From NCBI RefSeq assembly GCF_004348345.1, contig NZ_SMJZ01000004.1, forward strand, positions 1-64,000: 64,000 bases of DNA, read 5' to 3'. This stretch comes from Nonomuraea longispora (GTDB lineage: Bacteria; Actinomycetota; Actinomycetes; Streptosporangiales; Streptosporangiaceae). The notes beneath the pieces were generated by a model. It searched no databases and was not told where the DNA came from. It saw only the letters and a list, made by a program, of their open reading frames with translations. Both the position numbers and the translations under genes were made by a program. Below, piece after piece: positions 40,132-48,371 of this stretch (within the stretch, counting starts at the first letter, position 1; each line of letters opens with the position of its first letter).

Positions 40132-41253
40132 TCACGTCGGGTTCTCCGCAGCGCTGGAGGGCTGTGCCTGACCCTTCGGTGATGCCGGACCCTTCGCGAT
40201 CGGCACGACGGCCTCCACCAGCCAGCCGTGCTGGGGGACCGGGCCTGCCGTGAACGTTCCCCCATGCTGGTGTACGCGTTCGCGCATGCCCCTGATGCCT
40301 CGCCCCTCCGCTCCGGCAGGGCCGCGGCCGTTGTCCGTGATCGACATCGTCACCGCGGTCCGGCTGCGCCGCACGCGCACCTCCACCTTGGTGGCACCCG
40401 AATGGCGGGCGGCGTTGGTGAGCGCCTCCTGCACGACGCGGTAGACCGTATGACCCACGCCGGGCGGCAGCGGGACACCGGGGCCGACGCGGTGGACCGA
40501 TATCCGCAGGTGCGGAGTGGAGAGCCGCGCGGCCAGGTTCTCGATCTCTTCCAAGCCCGGTGTGGCGGGCGCCTCGCGCAGGGTGTCGAGCAAGGCGCGT
40601 ACCTCTTTCAGCGCGGCGGAGGACAACTCGGCGATGGTGCCCAGTGCTCTGTCGGCGGTCGGCGCCTGGCCGCGCAGGGCACGGCGGATGGCGGTGGCCT
40701 GCATGTGGATCGCGGTGAGGTGGTGGCCGACGCTGTCGTGTACGTCGCGGGCGAGTACGGCGCGGTCCTCGGCCATGGCGCGCCTGGCCTCGGCGTGGTC
40801 GAGCCGCGCCGCCTGCGCGACCCGCTCACCGCGCAGCCGCAGGGCGTGGCCGACGGCGACCGGAGCCACGCCCATGATGACCAGGTCGGTGACCACGGAC
40901 AGGCCCTTGTAAGCCTGCGGTATGAACAGGCCGTAGCCGATGGTCCAGACAATGGACAGGCTCATGACCAGCCATGGGCGGCGCGGCACGTGGAAGGCCG
41001 CCGCCCCGAACATGACCATGGTCACCAGCCGGCCAGGCCAGCCCGGTATCACCAGGCCGAGCAGAGCTATCGCTGCCGACAGCAGCGCCCCCGGCAGAGG
41101 GAAGCGCGCGCGCAGCGTCAAAGGCAGGGCTGCGGCGAGGCTGGCGCCCGCCAGGAGGGGCAGCCCGGGTCGCGGTGGCCCGCCGTCGAGCATGGCGAAG
41201 GCGGTGAGCACGGCCGTGGCCGCGAGCACGAGCAGCCCCTCTCTGACGTACAC
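40132..41253 (-). CDS. Membrane sensor histidine kinase (HisKA_3)
   Basis: A 373-residue kinase: about five hydrophobic helices between residues 5 and 140, phospho-acceptor in ARDVHDSVGHHLT (His172), ATPase domain with TNAARHSGAT, DNGRGP and GIRGMRERV. DesK/LiaS-like architecture with no extracellular domain, suggesting sensing within or at the membrane. The C-terminus is Pro/Ser/Lys-rich. Partner of the response regulator at 39381. Confidence 0.92.
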   Translation of the reverse strand: MYVREGLLVLAATAVLTAFAMLDGGPPRPGLPLLAGASLAAALPLTLRARFPLPGALLSAAIALLGLVIPGWPGRLVTMVMFGAAAFHVPRRPWLVMSLSIVWTIGYGLFIPQAYKGLSVVTDLVIMGVAPVAVGHALRLRGERVAQAARLDHAEARRAMAEDRAVLARDVHDSVGHHLTAIHMQATAIRRALRGQAPTADRALGTIAELSSAALKEVRALLDTLREAPATPGLEEIENLAARLSTPHLRISVHRVGPGVPLPPGVGHTVYRVVQEALTNAARHSGATKVEVRVRRSRTAVTMSITDNGRGPAGAEGRGIRGMRERVHQHGGTFTAGPVPQHGWLVEAVVPIAKGPASPKGQAQPSSAAENPT

Positions 41254-41263
41254 GTCGGCTACG

Positions 41264-42649
41264 CTACTTCGCCGGTCCGCAGGAGGCGCCGCGCGGCGGC
41301 ATCTTGCCCGTGGTCAGGTAGCGGTGCACGTACTCGCGTACGCACGGGTGGCCGGAGAAGTAGAGGGCATGTCCTCCCACAGCCTTCAGGTAGCGGGCGC
41401 GGGGAAGCTGGTCGGCCAGTCGGCGGCCGTCGGCGGCCGGGCTGTTGTCGTCGTGTTCGCCGTTGGCGATGAGCACAGGCGGCAGGCCCGGCGCCTTGAT
41501 GGGACGGGGCGCGTATGTCCTGGTCGGGGGCAGGCCCGCGCAATGGTTGGCCATCGGCCACACCATCCGCCATCCGATGTGAGGCGTATCGCGACGCAGC
41601 GTGGTCTCCAGCTTCTTGAGCTTGTCGTAGCCCGGGTAGGGCAGATCGGCGCAGAGGATGACGCGCGACAGGTTGGGGTCCGGCGCTCCTTCCACCTCGG
41701 CGAAGAACGAGGCGTCACCGGCCTGTGCCCGCGCGAGTCCGGCGGCCAGGCGCTCCCAGGTGGCCTCGTAGGTGAAGTTGGCGCGGGAGGCGATCTGGGT
41801 GTCGCTGATGCGCACCTCGGGACCGGCCTCGGGCGCGGGGATGGGCTCGCGGCGGGCCTTGTGCATTACCTTGTCCCAGACGGCCAGGGGGTCCTTGCCG
41901 TGCAGCGCGCAGGTCGTGGTGCTCTGACACCAGGCGGCGAAGCGTTCGGTGTTGCCTTCCAGGGCCTGGGCGCGCCGGCGAAGCCACTCATGCAGGTCAG
42001 GTGTGGTGTGGTCCCACACGCTGTCGAGGTACATCCGGCCGACCTTGTGGGGGAACAACTCGGCGTAGGACTGCCCGAGCACGGTGCCGTGCGAGTTGCC
42101 CACGTAGGTCAGTTTGGCCAGGCCCAGGGCCTTTCTGATCGCCTCCATGTCGTGTGCGATCTGCCAGGAGTTGAGGTTTCCCGACAGTGGCCCGGCTTCC
42201 TTGGCGCACGCTTGCCCGAACGTGCGATTCTTCGCACCGTATGCGTCGTAGGCCGACTTGCTCGGAAACACCCATTCGGTGGCGAACGGTGCGTGGATGG
42301 GGCAGTTGATGGCAGTGGACTTGCCGAACCCCCGCGGGTCGAAAATCACCACGTCGAACCATTTGGTCAGATCTGCGAAGTACTTCTTTCCTTGGCGGAG
42401 AAGCGTGATCTGCTCGCCAGGGCCACCGGTGTTGACCAACACCACGCCCTTCTTGCCGGCCTGATCCTGGGCGGGCAGCTTGGCGAGGCCGATCGTGACC
42501 TTCGGCCCTGATCCACGGGCCCAGTCGGCCGGCACCTGGATCTGCTCGCACTGCAGACCGTCTCCGCAGCCCTGCCACGACAGCGGCGTGGTCGTGACCG
42601 GGGCGATGGCGGTGACCGCGCCGATGACGAATGAGGCAATCATGTTCAT
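41264..42649 (-). CDS. Secreted alpha/beta hydrolase, tripeptidyl-aminopeptidase-like (TAP)
   Basis: A 461-residue exported hydrolase. A short hydrophobic N-terminus (MNMIASFVIGAVTAIAP) serves as signal peptide; NTGGPGE at 73-79 is the oxyanion region, nucleophile elbow GNSHG at 184-188 with Ser186, a TAP-like C-terminal domain with ANGEHDDNSP (acid) and GGHALYFSGHPCV (His). Such enzymes (SlpD/E, TAP family) remove short peptides from protein N-termini or cleave esters outside the cell. Start ATG 42649 has only a weak ribosome site; ATG 42643 is close. Confidence 0.9.
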   Translation of the reverse strand: MNMIASFVIGAVTAIAPVTTTPLSWQGCGDGLQCEQIQVPADWARGSGPKVTIGLAKLPAQDQAGKKGVVLVNTGGPGEQITLLRQGKKYFADLTKWFDVVIFDPRGFGKSTAINCPIHAPFATEWVFPSKSAYDAYGAKNRTFGQACAKEAGPLSGNLNSWQIAHDMEAIRKALGLAKLTYVGNSHGTVLGQSYAELFPHKVGRMYLDSVWDHTTPDLHEWLRRRAQALEGNTERFAAWCQSTTTCALHGKDPLAVWDKVMHKARREPIPAPEAGPEVRISDTQIASRANFTYEATWERLAAGLARAQAGDASFFAEVEGAPDPNLSRVILCADLPYPGYDKLKKLETTLRRDTPHIGWRMVWPMANHCAGLPPTRTYAPRPIKAPGLPPVLIANGEHDDNSPAADGRRLADQLPRARYLKAVGGHALYFSGHPCVREYVHRYLTTGKMPPRGASCGPAK

Positions 42650-42723
42650 GCCGGAAGGATCGCGGGGGTCGTACCGATCGCGCGTCCCCCTTTCTGTATA
42701 TCTTTGCCGGGAGAGCGACGGGG

Positions 42724-42963
42724 ATGTCCGCCTACGCCTCCCGGGTCCGCGCCTTCCTGGCCTGGCTGGACAGCGCCGACCTGGACAAGGCCGACCCACT
42801 CGCCGACCCACTCGCCGACCCGCACGGCCGCGGCTTCGCCGTGCGCGACTACAAGACCCAACCTCAAGACGGTGGCCAAGCGGAAGGCCAACACCGTCAA
42901 CGCCCACCTGACCGCGCTCGACCACTTCTTCGCCCACCGCGGCATTCGCAAACTCCAGCCTAG
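42724..42963 (+). pseudogene. N-terminal remnant of a tyrosine recombinase/integrase
   Basis: SAYASRVRAFLAWLDSADLD and, after a frameshift near 42858, KTVAKRKANTVNAHLTALDHFFAHRGI form the SAM-like N-terminal (core-binding) domain of a tyrosine recombinase. A 12-base tandem duplication gives LADPLADP. The catalytic domain is missing; a related catalytic piece lies at 49280-49832. Confidence 0.65.
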
Positions 42964-42982
42964 TAAGGCTAGGCTAAGCTTA
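42964..42982 (+). promoter_or_regulatory. Iron-box-like sequence before the O-methyltransferase
   Basis: TAAGGCTAGGCTAAGCTTA matches 15 of 19 positions of the DtxR/IdeR/DmdR1 iron-box consensus as I recall it, including the central TAGGCTAA. It lies 24 bases upstream of the methyltransferase start and probably overlaps its promoter. Confidence 0.45.
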
Positions 42983-43006
42983 ATTGAAGCTGGACGAAGG
43001 GGTGCC

Positions 43007-44059
43007 ATGACGGACAACACCGCGGCAACCGAGGGCCTCATGAACGAGCGGGGCCGCCTCATGCAGCTCGTCTTCGGCACCATGGCTGCGCAGACCCTTC
43101 GCGCGGCCGTCGAGCTGAAGATCGTCGAGGTAATAGGCGAGGAGGAACGCACGGCCGAGGAGGTGGCACGCGACTGCGGCACGCAGCCCGTCACGACGCT
43201 CCGGCTGCTGCGCGCCCTAGCCGGTCTCGGGCTGCTGAGCGAGACCGGCACCGGCGCGTTCACCGTCGCTCCGGCCGGTCTGCTGCTGGACGAGCGCCGG
43301 TCCGACTCCCTCGCCTCGCTCATCTGGACCTTTTCCGACCCTTTCATGACCCGCGCCTGGGAGCATCTCGCCGACAGCGTCCGCACCGGCCAGACGTCCT
43401 TCGACAAGGTCTTCGGCGCCGGTTTCTTCACCCACCTCGGACGTCGGCCGGACCTGTCGGCCAGGTTCAACGCCGCGATGAGCCAGGGCAGCCGCGCCAC
43501 CGCTGACGCGCTTCCCGCCCACTACGACTTCGGCCGCTTCAGCACCGTCGTGGACGTTGGCGGCGGCGACGGCACCGTCTTGGCCGCCATCCTGAAGGCT
43601 TACCCGGCGCTGCACGGCGTGCTCTACGACACCGCCGAGGGCATGGCCCAAGCCGCGGGCACCTTCGAACGGGCCGCCGTCACCGACCGGGCCGAGCAGG
43701 TGGCGGGCGACTTCTTCGTCTCCGTGCCCCCAGGAGGGGACCTCTACCTACTCAAGAGCGTTATCCACGACTGGAACGATGAGCAGTGCGCCGGCATCCT
43801 GCGGCGCTGCGCCGAACGGCTACCCGCACACGGCCGCGTCCTGATCATTGAGCCCCTGCTTCCGCCACAGGCCGGACAGGTCAAAGGCGGGCTGGCCTAC
43901 CTCAGCGACCTCAACATGCTGGTCAACGTCGGTGGCAGAGAAAGGACCCCGGAGGAATTCGAGAACCTGTGCCACCTCGCGGGCCTCTCCACCCCCGTGA
44001 TCACCACGCTCCCCCAGCCCCACGCGTTCGCCATGATCGAGGCAGCCGCCAAGGGTTGA
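43007..44059 (+). CDS. SAM-dependent O-methyltransferase (plant COMT/hydroxyneurosporene type)
   Basis: A 350-residue methyltransferase: N-terminal winged-helix dimerisation domain (residues 15-95), SAM loop VVDVGGGDG at 181-189, and SVIHDWNDEQC with the catalytic-type His, then LLIIEP-like (VLIIEPLLP) and the DLNMLVNVGGRERT segment conserved in this family. Such enzymes methylate hydroxyls of secondary metabolites. GGGGTGCC precedes ATG 43007. It stands alone behind an iron-box-like element and recombinase debris. Confidence 0.92.
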   Translation: MTDNTAATEGLMNERGRLMQLVFGTMAAQTLRAAVELKIVEVIGEEERTAEEVARDCGTQPVTTLRLLRALAGLGLLSETGTGAFTVAPAGLLLDERRSDSLASLIWTFSDPFMTRAWEHLADSVRTGQTSFDKVFGAGFFTHLGRRPDLSARFNAAMSQGSRATADALPAHYDFGRFSTVVDVGGGDGTVLAAILKAYPALHGVLYDTAEGMAQAAGTFERAAVTDRAEQVAGDFFVSVPPGGDLYLLKSVIHDWNDEQCAGILRRCAERLPAHGRVLIIEPLLPPQAGQVKGGLAYLSDLNMLVNVGGRERTPEEFENLCHLAGLSTPVITTLPQPHAFAMIEAAAKG

Positions 44060-44112
44060 CCCGGCGGAGACCAGGTCGACTCGGCCGGGCCGCGACCCCA
44101 CCCGCCGCCTCA

Positions 44113-44290
44113 GAGTCGGCCAGTACCCCTACGGCGTTCTGCAACCGCTGCTCGCCAATGACATCGATCGATCCGTCCAGGCCGCCACTACCCCGGCGGC
44201 CCGGGTCATGATCGCGCTCGCCGGAGTCCACGCCGCCCCCGAGTCCTGGACATTGCGTGCGATCGCGCCGGTAGGTGCCATGCCAGGGCC
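44113..44290 (+). pseudogene. Possible recombinase remnant
   Basis: One frame reads QYPYGVLQPLLANDIDRS and TTPAARVMIALAGVHAA, resembling the start of the catalytic domain of actinobacterial integrase-like proteins. No catalytic residues are left. I am unsure of the family. The rest of 44060-44368 shows nothing recognisable. Confidence 0.35.
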
Positions 44291-44368
44291 GGCGGGAGGG
44301 GGAGTGGGCAGCAGTATCCCGCAACCCGTCGCGGTGCCCCGACAGCAATCACCAGCCCGGGCCTGCCT

Positions 44369-44397
44369 CCGGCTGACAGAACAGGCCTGTCAGCCGG
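44369..44397 (-). terminator. Hairpin overlapping the permease stop
   Basis: CCGGCTGACAG (44369-44379) and CTGTCAGCCGG (44387-44397) form perfect 11-bp arms with a 7-base loop; the stop codon of the minus-strand permease gene lies within one arm. Confidence 0.65.
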
Positions 44398-45352
44398 GGC
44401 GGCGGAGGGTGCGGCGCACGGCCAGGCCGCCGAGGGCCGCCGACGCGAGCGCCAGGATCCCTGCCTCGGTCCACTGGAAGCGCCAGAACCTGGACGGCGG
44501 ATGGTAGTACACCGCGTACCGGTAGCCCTTGCCGAACAGGCACGCCTGCCACGCCTCGGCATTCTTGCTGCTCTGCCCCACGTCCACCCGACGCGGGCAG
44601 CCGCTGTCGGCCGGCTCGGCGACCTCCCTCCCGGACGGCTCCACCCAGGCGGCGCTCACCAGCCGGGCGTCGGGATCGTCCAGCAGCACGGTGCCGGACA
44701 GCTCGGTACGCGCCGGCTCGGCGTAGTGGTCGCTCAGCTGGAACAGCGTCAACATCGACACCGCCACACCGGCCACGACCAGCACCATCGCAGGCAGCGT
44801 ACGCCGGAACAGGGTGCCGGCCGCGGTGCCGAGCACGAACGCGTATAGCCACCACGCCGCCGGCTCCACCCCGACCATGTTGAACACGCCGATGTTGCCG
44901 AACGTGGAGTCGACCCCCGTCCTGAACACCGGCCGCCACAGGCTCACCATGAGCGACAGCAGCAGCCCGCCCGCCACGACCGCTGCGCCCAGGAGCGACA
45001 GCTTGACTGCCAACCACTGCCAAACGGGCACGGACTGGGTCCAGGCCAGGCGGTGGGTGCCGCGTTCGTACTCGCGGCCGAGCAGCGGCGCGCCCCAGAA
45101 CGCCCCGATCAACGCGGGCGCCACCAGCGGCATCCAGCCGAAGATCGAGTAGACCGCGTCGTAGCGCTGCCCGAGCGCCACCGCCAGGTCTCCGCACGCC
45201 ACGGCGGCCCCGGGACAGCCGGGCGGGGCATGCTCGGCCACGTACCGGCTCGCCTCTACCGCCGAACCCAGCAGCAGCACCCCCAGCAGCGCCAGGAAGG
45301 CCGCCGTCACGAGGATCTGTGCCCGGTGCTGGCGCCAGGTCACCCAGATCAC
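44390..45352 (-). CDS. ABC-2 type permease
   Basis: A 320-residue membrane protein beginning MIWVTWRQHRAQILVTAAFL, the typical start of actinobacterial ABC-2 subunits next to GntR/YtrA operons. About six helices; an extracytoplasmic loop near residues 215-275 contains two cysteines (DSGCP, WQACLFG). The final helix ends RRTLRRPG. ATG 45352 overlaps the ATPase stop (ATGA). Third gene of a GntR-ATPase-permease operon. Confidence 0.9.
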   Translation of the reverse strand: MIWVTWRQHRAQILVTAAFLALLGVLLLGSAVEASRYVAEHAPPGCPGAAVACGDLAVALGQRYDAVYSIFGWMPLVAPALIGAFWGAPLLGREYERGTHRLAWTQSVPVWQWLAVKLSLLGAAVVAGGLLLSLMVSLWRPVFRTGVDSTFGNIGVFNMVGVEPAAWWLYAFVLGTAAGTLFRRTLPAMVLVVAGVAVSMLTLFQLSDHYAEPARTELSGTVLLDDPDARLVSAAWVEPSGREVAEPADSGCPRRVDVGQSSKNAEAWQACLFGKGYRYAVYYHPPSRFWRFQWTEAGILALASAALGGLAVRRTLRRPG

Positions 45353-46194
45353 GCGCCCACCCCCGTCAGTCCCGGTAGCGCCGCCGACTCGGGGCTGCGC
45401 AGGTAGCCCATGACGAGCTCCTCCAGCCCGGGCCGCCGCGCCTGCCAGCGCGGATCGAGCGGCGGCGCGCCCCTGACCAGCATGCTGACCTGCCTGCCGG
45501 CACGGCTCGCGCCCACCACCTGCGCGCCCGCCGCCGATGCCGCGTCCGGCCCGGTGAGCACGAGATGCCCGTCGAGCAACTCCTCGATGCCACCACTGAC
45601 CTGCAGCCGGCCCCCGTTCAGCACGACCAGCCAGTCGCAGGTTTCCTCTAGGTCGGAGACGACGTGCGAGGACAGCAGCACGGTCAGCTCCTGTCCGGCC
45701 ATCTCCGCCATGATCGAGCGCATCACGTCGTGGCGGGCGAGCGGGTCGAGGTTGGCCAGCGGTTCGTCCAGCACGAGCAGGTCGGGCCGGCAGGCCAGCG
45801 CCAGCGTGACCGCCACCTGCGCCTGCTGCCCGCCGGACAGCCCGCTCACCTTCCGCTTCAGCGGGATGCCCAGCCGGGCGAGCCGGTCGGCAGCCGCGGC
45901 GTCGTCCCAGCGGGTGTTCATGCGGCGGCCGAAGGCGAGCATCTCGGCGACGGTGAAGCTCTCGTACAGCGGCTTGTCCTGTGCCACGAACGCCGCCTCG
46001 CCGGCCACGCGGACGCTTCCCAGCGCCGGCCGCAGCAGGCCTACGGCCGCGTGCATGAGCGTGGTCTTGCCCGCGCCGTTAGGCCCGACGAGCGCCGCCA
46101 CGCGCCCGGTGGGCACGGACAGCGAGCAGTCGCGCAACGCCCACGTGCGGCGATAGCGGACTCCCAGCCCGGTCGCCTCCAGCGCGGGACTCAT
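45349..46194 (-). CDS. ABC transporter ATP-binding protein (YtrB-like)
   Basis: A 281-residue ATPase: Walker A GPNGAGKTT at about residues 37-45, signature LSGGQQAQVAVTLAL, Walker B LLVLDEPLANLD, switch His in SSHVVSDL. The C-terminal 60 residues form a small extra domain (VVGASRAGRQVSMLVRG). Coupled by 4-base overlaps to the GntR gene before it and the permease after it. Such modules respond to cell-wall-active drugs in other Gram-positives. Confidence 0.93.
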   Translation of the reverse strand: MSPALEATGLGVRYRRTWALRDCSLSVPTGRVAALVGPNGAGKTTLMHAAVGLLRPALGSVRVAGEAAFVAQDKPLYESFTVAEMLAFGRRMNTRWDDAAAADRLARLGIPLKRKVSGLSGGQQAQVAVTLALACRPDLLVLDEPLANLDPLARHDVMRSIMAEMAGQELTVLLSSHVVSDLEETCDWLVVLNGGRLQVSGGIEELLDGHLVLTGPDAASAAGAQVVGASRAGRQVSMLVRGAPPLDPRWQARRPGLEELVMGYLRSPESAALPGLTGVGA

Positions 46195-46592
46195 GCCACA
46201 CCCTCCTTCGCGGCGTCGGCCAGGACCACGGTGAACAGCGCCCGCAGGTCCTCCTGATCGAGCCCGGCCGCGCGGGCGTCGCGCACCCATCCCTCCAGAC
46301 TGCGCCGCAGCCGCGTGTGCTCGGCGAGCGTCGCACCCGCGATGCCCTGCCGGACGAACGTCCCCATCCCCGGCCGCCCCTCGACCAGCCCTTCGCGCTC
46401 CAGCTCCCGGTACGCCTTGAGCACGGTGTTGGGATTGATGGCCAGGCTCTCGACCACCTCGCGGGCGGTCGGCAACTGGTCGCCGGGCCGCAGCGTACCG
46501 AGCCGGAGCGCTTGTTTGACCTGGTGAACGAGCTGAAGGTACGTCGAAACCCCCGAGCCGCGGTCCAGGTTGAACTCGATCAACCAAAGCAC
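46191..46592 (-). CDS. GntR-family regulator, YtrA subfamily
   Basis: A 133-residue repressor: N-terminal winged HTH (STYLQLVHQVKQALRLGTLRPG, INPNTVLKAYRELEREGLV) and a short C-terminal helical dimerisation segment, as in the YtrA subfamily. GTG 46592 immediately follows a perfect 26-bp palindrome, with no ribosome-binding site, so the transcript is probably leaderless and autorepressed. First gene of the ABC operon. Confidence 0.93.
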   Translation of the reverse strand: MLWLIEFNLDRGSGVSTYLQLVHQVKQALRLGTLRPGDQLPTAREVVESLAINPNTVLKAYRELEREGLVEGRPGMGTFVRQGIAGATLAEHTRLRRSLEGWVRDARAAGLDQEDLRALFTVVLADAAKEGVA

Positions 46593-46618
46593 CCTTTCAC
46601 TATTCGAATAGTGAAAGG
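46593..46618. promoter_or_regulatory. Perfect 26-bp palindrome, GntR operator
   Basis: CCTTTCACTATTC (46593-46605) and its exact complement GAATAGTGAAAGG (46606-46618), abutting the GntR start codon. It is far too symmetric for chance and is the obvious autoregulatory operator; TATTCGAATA at its centre could serve as the -10 region. Confidence 0.8.
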
Positions 46619-46656
46619 ATGTTGGATTTGAACGCTCATTGTCAACGGCCCAGTGC

Positions 46657-46690
46657 TCCCGAAGCTGCGCCGAGCCGCAAAGTAGCTGAG
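46657..46690. repeat. Dispersed repeat, copy 1
   Basis: This 34-base stretch matches 51512-51544 with about four differences and one gap. Both copies are followed by an AACGATC-containing stretch (46735 and 51551 region). In copy 2 it falls where a monooxygenase remnant loses its similarity, so it may mark the end of an insertion element. Confidence 0.4.
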
Positions 46691-46810
46691 AGTAATCGTC
46701 TTCACGCTCTGCGAGCGTCTCGGGCTTTCAAATAACGATCGTTTTCTGTAGATCATGAAATTGGCTTCGGAACCGGCCCTGGGGCCGTCAAGAACCCCTT
46801 CAACAAACCG

Positions 46811-46909
46811 GACCTCGGCGTACGGCTGTTCACCCGCGCTCCGCGCGGCGCCGAGCTCACCATCGACGGGCAGGCGTTCCTGCCCCACGCCCGCGAACTG
46901 CTCCGGGCC
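46811..46909 (+). pseudogene. LysR-family N-terminal remnant
   Basis: DLGVRLFTRAPRGAELTIDG followed by QAFLPHARELLRA is the well-conserved end of the LysR DNA-binding domain and linker helix. No start or effector domain is present. The remaining DNA in 46619-47179 has no other gene that I can support. Confidence 0.55.
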
Positions 46910-47179
46910 TGCGCCCGGCGCGGCAGGCAGGAGTCAGCTGCAGCAGCGGCCGGAACCCGCGCCAGCAGCTGCTCGCGCTCGGCCCGCCTCCAGGGCCGTC
47001 GCGCCGCTGTTGTCGAGCTGGTCGGTGACGGCCAGCAGCTCGCCCATCTCCTCATTTCTGAGAACACGCAGAGCCACCGTGGCCACGCAGAGCCAATTGC
47101 GTTCGCAGCGACTCGAGCAGCGGCGTCGATGTCCAGTCGCCGGGTCGAGGGGTTGGTGATGGTCAAGGGCTGTGGCGCT

Positions 47180-48262
47180 TCACCGGGTGATCGGTTGGCT
47201 GGTGAGCAGGGGTCGGACCTTGGTGAGCATCAGGTCGAGGAATTGGTCGGGGTGGCGGAAGGAGGCGAAGTGGCTTGCGTCCTGGATGAGGGTGAAGTCC
47301 TTGACCGGCGCGGTGACGTCGTTGAAGAACCGCCGGACCGGCTCGGGCGGGGTGATCACGTCGTGCTCGCCCTGGAAGATGAAGAACGGGATGGCGAACG
47401 TGGTGCCTTCGGCCCATTCGTCGATGGTCGCGGACTCGGGCGCGACGCGCTGGGAGAAGGTCATGGCCTTCGTGTAGGCGGGCAGTTCGCGCAGGGAGTG
47501 CAGGGGCGAGGACAGCAGGGAGCCGACCACGACGGTCTTGACGGTGTCGAAGGTGAGCGGGTCGGAGCCGACGGTGTGCTTGTTGTACTGTGACCAGTCC
47601 TCGACGCTCCAGGCCGACTTGTCCGGGCCCATCGCGGTGACGGCGGCCAGTTCCTTGCGCTTGCCGGCCGCGTCGAGCCGGTCCAGTAGCGCGCGGTAGG
47701 CGGCGTGGTCGCGGCCGCCGGCGTTGATGTTCTGGTCGGTGCCGACGTAGGCGCCGTACAGCTCCGGGTGGTTGCGGGCCAGGCGCAGCCCGACGAAGGA
47801 GCCGAAGGAGCAGGCGAGCAGCACGACTTTGTCGACGCCGAGGCGGGCGCGGATGTGCTGGGTGACCTCCAGCGCGTCGTGCTCGAGTCGCCGCAGGCTC
47901 ATGTCGCCCTGTCCATCGGCGCCGCTGTGGCCGAAGGTCTTGCCGGCTCCGCGCATGTCCCACCGCACGATCGTGAAGTGCCGCTCCCAGGCGCGGGTGC
48001 GCGAGGCGAAGATCAGGTTGGTGGCGCCAGGGCCGCCGTGGAGTTCCAGGATCACCGGGTTGCGGTGGTCTTCGCCGCGGATGGAGATCCATTGGTCGAT
48101 GCCGCCGATGCGGGCGAAGCCGGACTCCTCGACGCCGTACGGGCTGGTGATGCGCAGTCGTTTGGCGTGGGCGGTGCGCCTGAGCCGACGGTAGCCGAAC
48201 AGGCCCGCGGCGGGGACGGCGATGACCGCGCTTGCGGTTGCGGCGACGGCGATGCTGAGCAT
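47180..48262 (-). CDS. Alpha/beta hydrolase (prolyl-aminopeptidase-like), membrane-anchored
   Basis: A 360-residue hydrolase: N-terminal hydrophobic anchor (LSIAVAATASAVIAVPAAGL), HGGPGATN oxyanion motif at about residues 75-82, WDMRGAGKT, nucleophile elbow ACSFGS near 150, acidic EHDVITP and catalytic His in DASHFASF. The HGGPG motif is typical of proline iminopeptidases (S33 family). GAGGAG precedes ATG 48262. Divergent from a TetR regulator. Confidence 0.9.
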   Translation of the reverse strand: MLSIAVAATASAVIAVPAAGLFGYRRLRRTAHAKRLRITSPYGVEESGFARIGGIDQWISIRGEDHRNPVILELHGGPGATNLIFASRTRAWERHFTIVRWDMRGAGKTFGHSGADGQGDMSLRRLEHDALEVTQHIRARLGVDKVVLLACSFGSFVGLRLARNHPELYGAYVGTDQNINAGGRDHAAYRALLDRLDAAGKRKELAAVTAMGPDKSAWSVEDWSQYNKHTVGSDPLTFDTVKTVVVGSLLSSPLHSLRELPAYTKAMTFSQRVAPESATIDEWAEGTTFAIPFFIFQGEHDVITPPEPVRRFFNDVTAPVKDFTLIQDASHFASFRHPDQFLDLMLTKVRPLLTSQPITR

Positions 48263-48274
48263 CTGTTACTCCTC

Positions 48275-48305
48275 TAAACTGTTTATGTTCTAAACAAGAT
48301 GTTTA
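48275..48305. promoter_or_regulatory. TAAAC/GTTTA operator cluster
   Basis: TAAAC-T-GTTTA at 48275-48285 and TAAAC-N5-GTTTA at 48291-48305 lie between the hydrolase and TetR genes, within the divergent promoter. Likely TetR binding sites; similar half-sites precede the next TetR gene at 49862. Confidence 0.6.
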
Positions 48306-48371
48306 CGCTATATACAGTGGTGGGAGGGTGTCAACCGACGCCCGCGAACGACCTCACCAAGAGGAGCGACC

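Noticed and set aside
46753-47166. Minus-strand frame with MGELLAVTDQLDNSG-like stretch as a regulator gene
   Set aside because: The plausible stretch is short and in a different frame from the long one; no domain could be supported.
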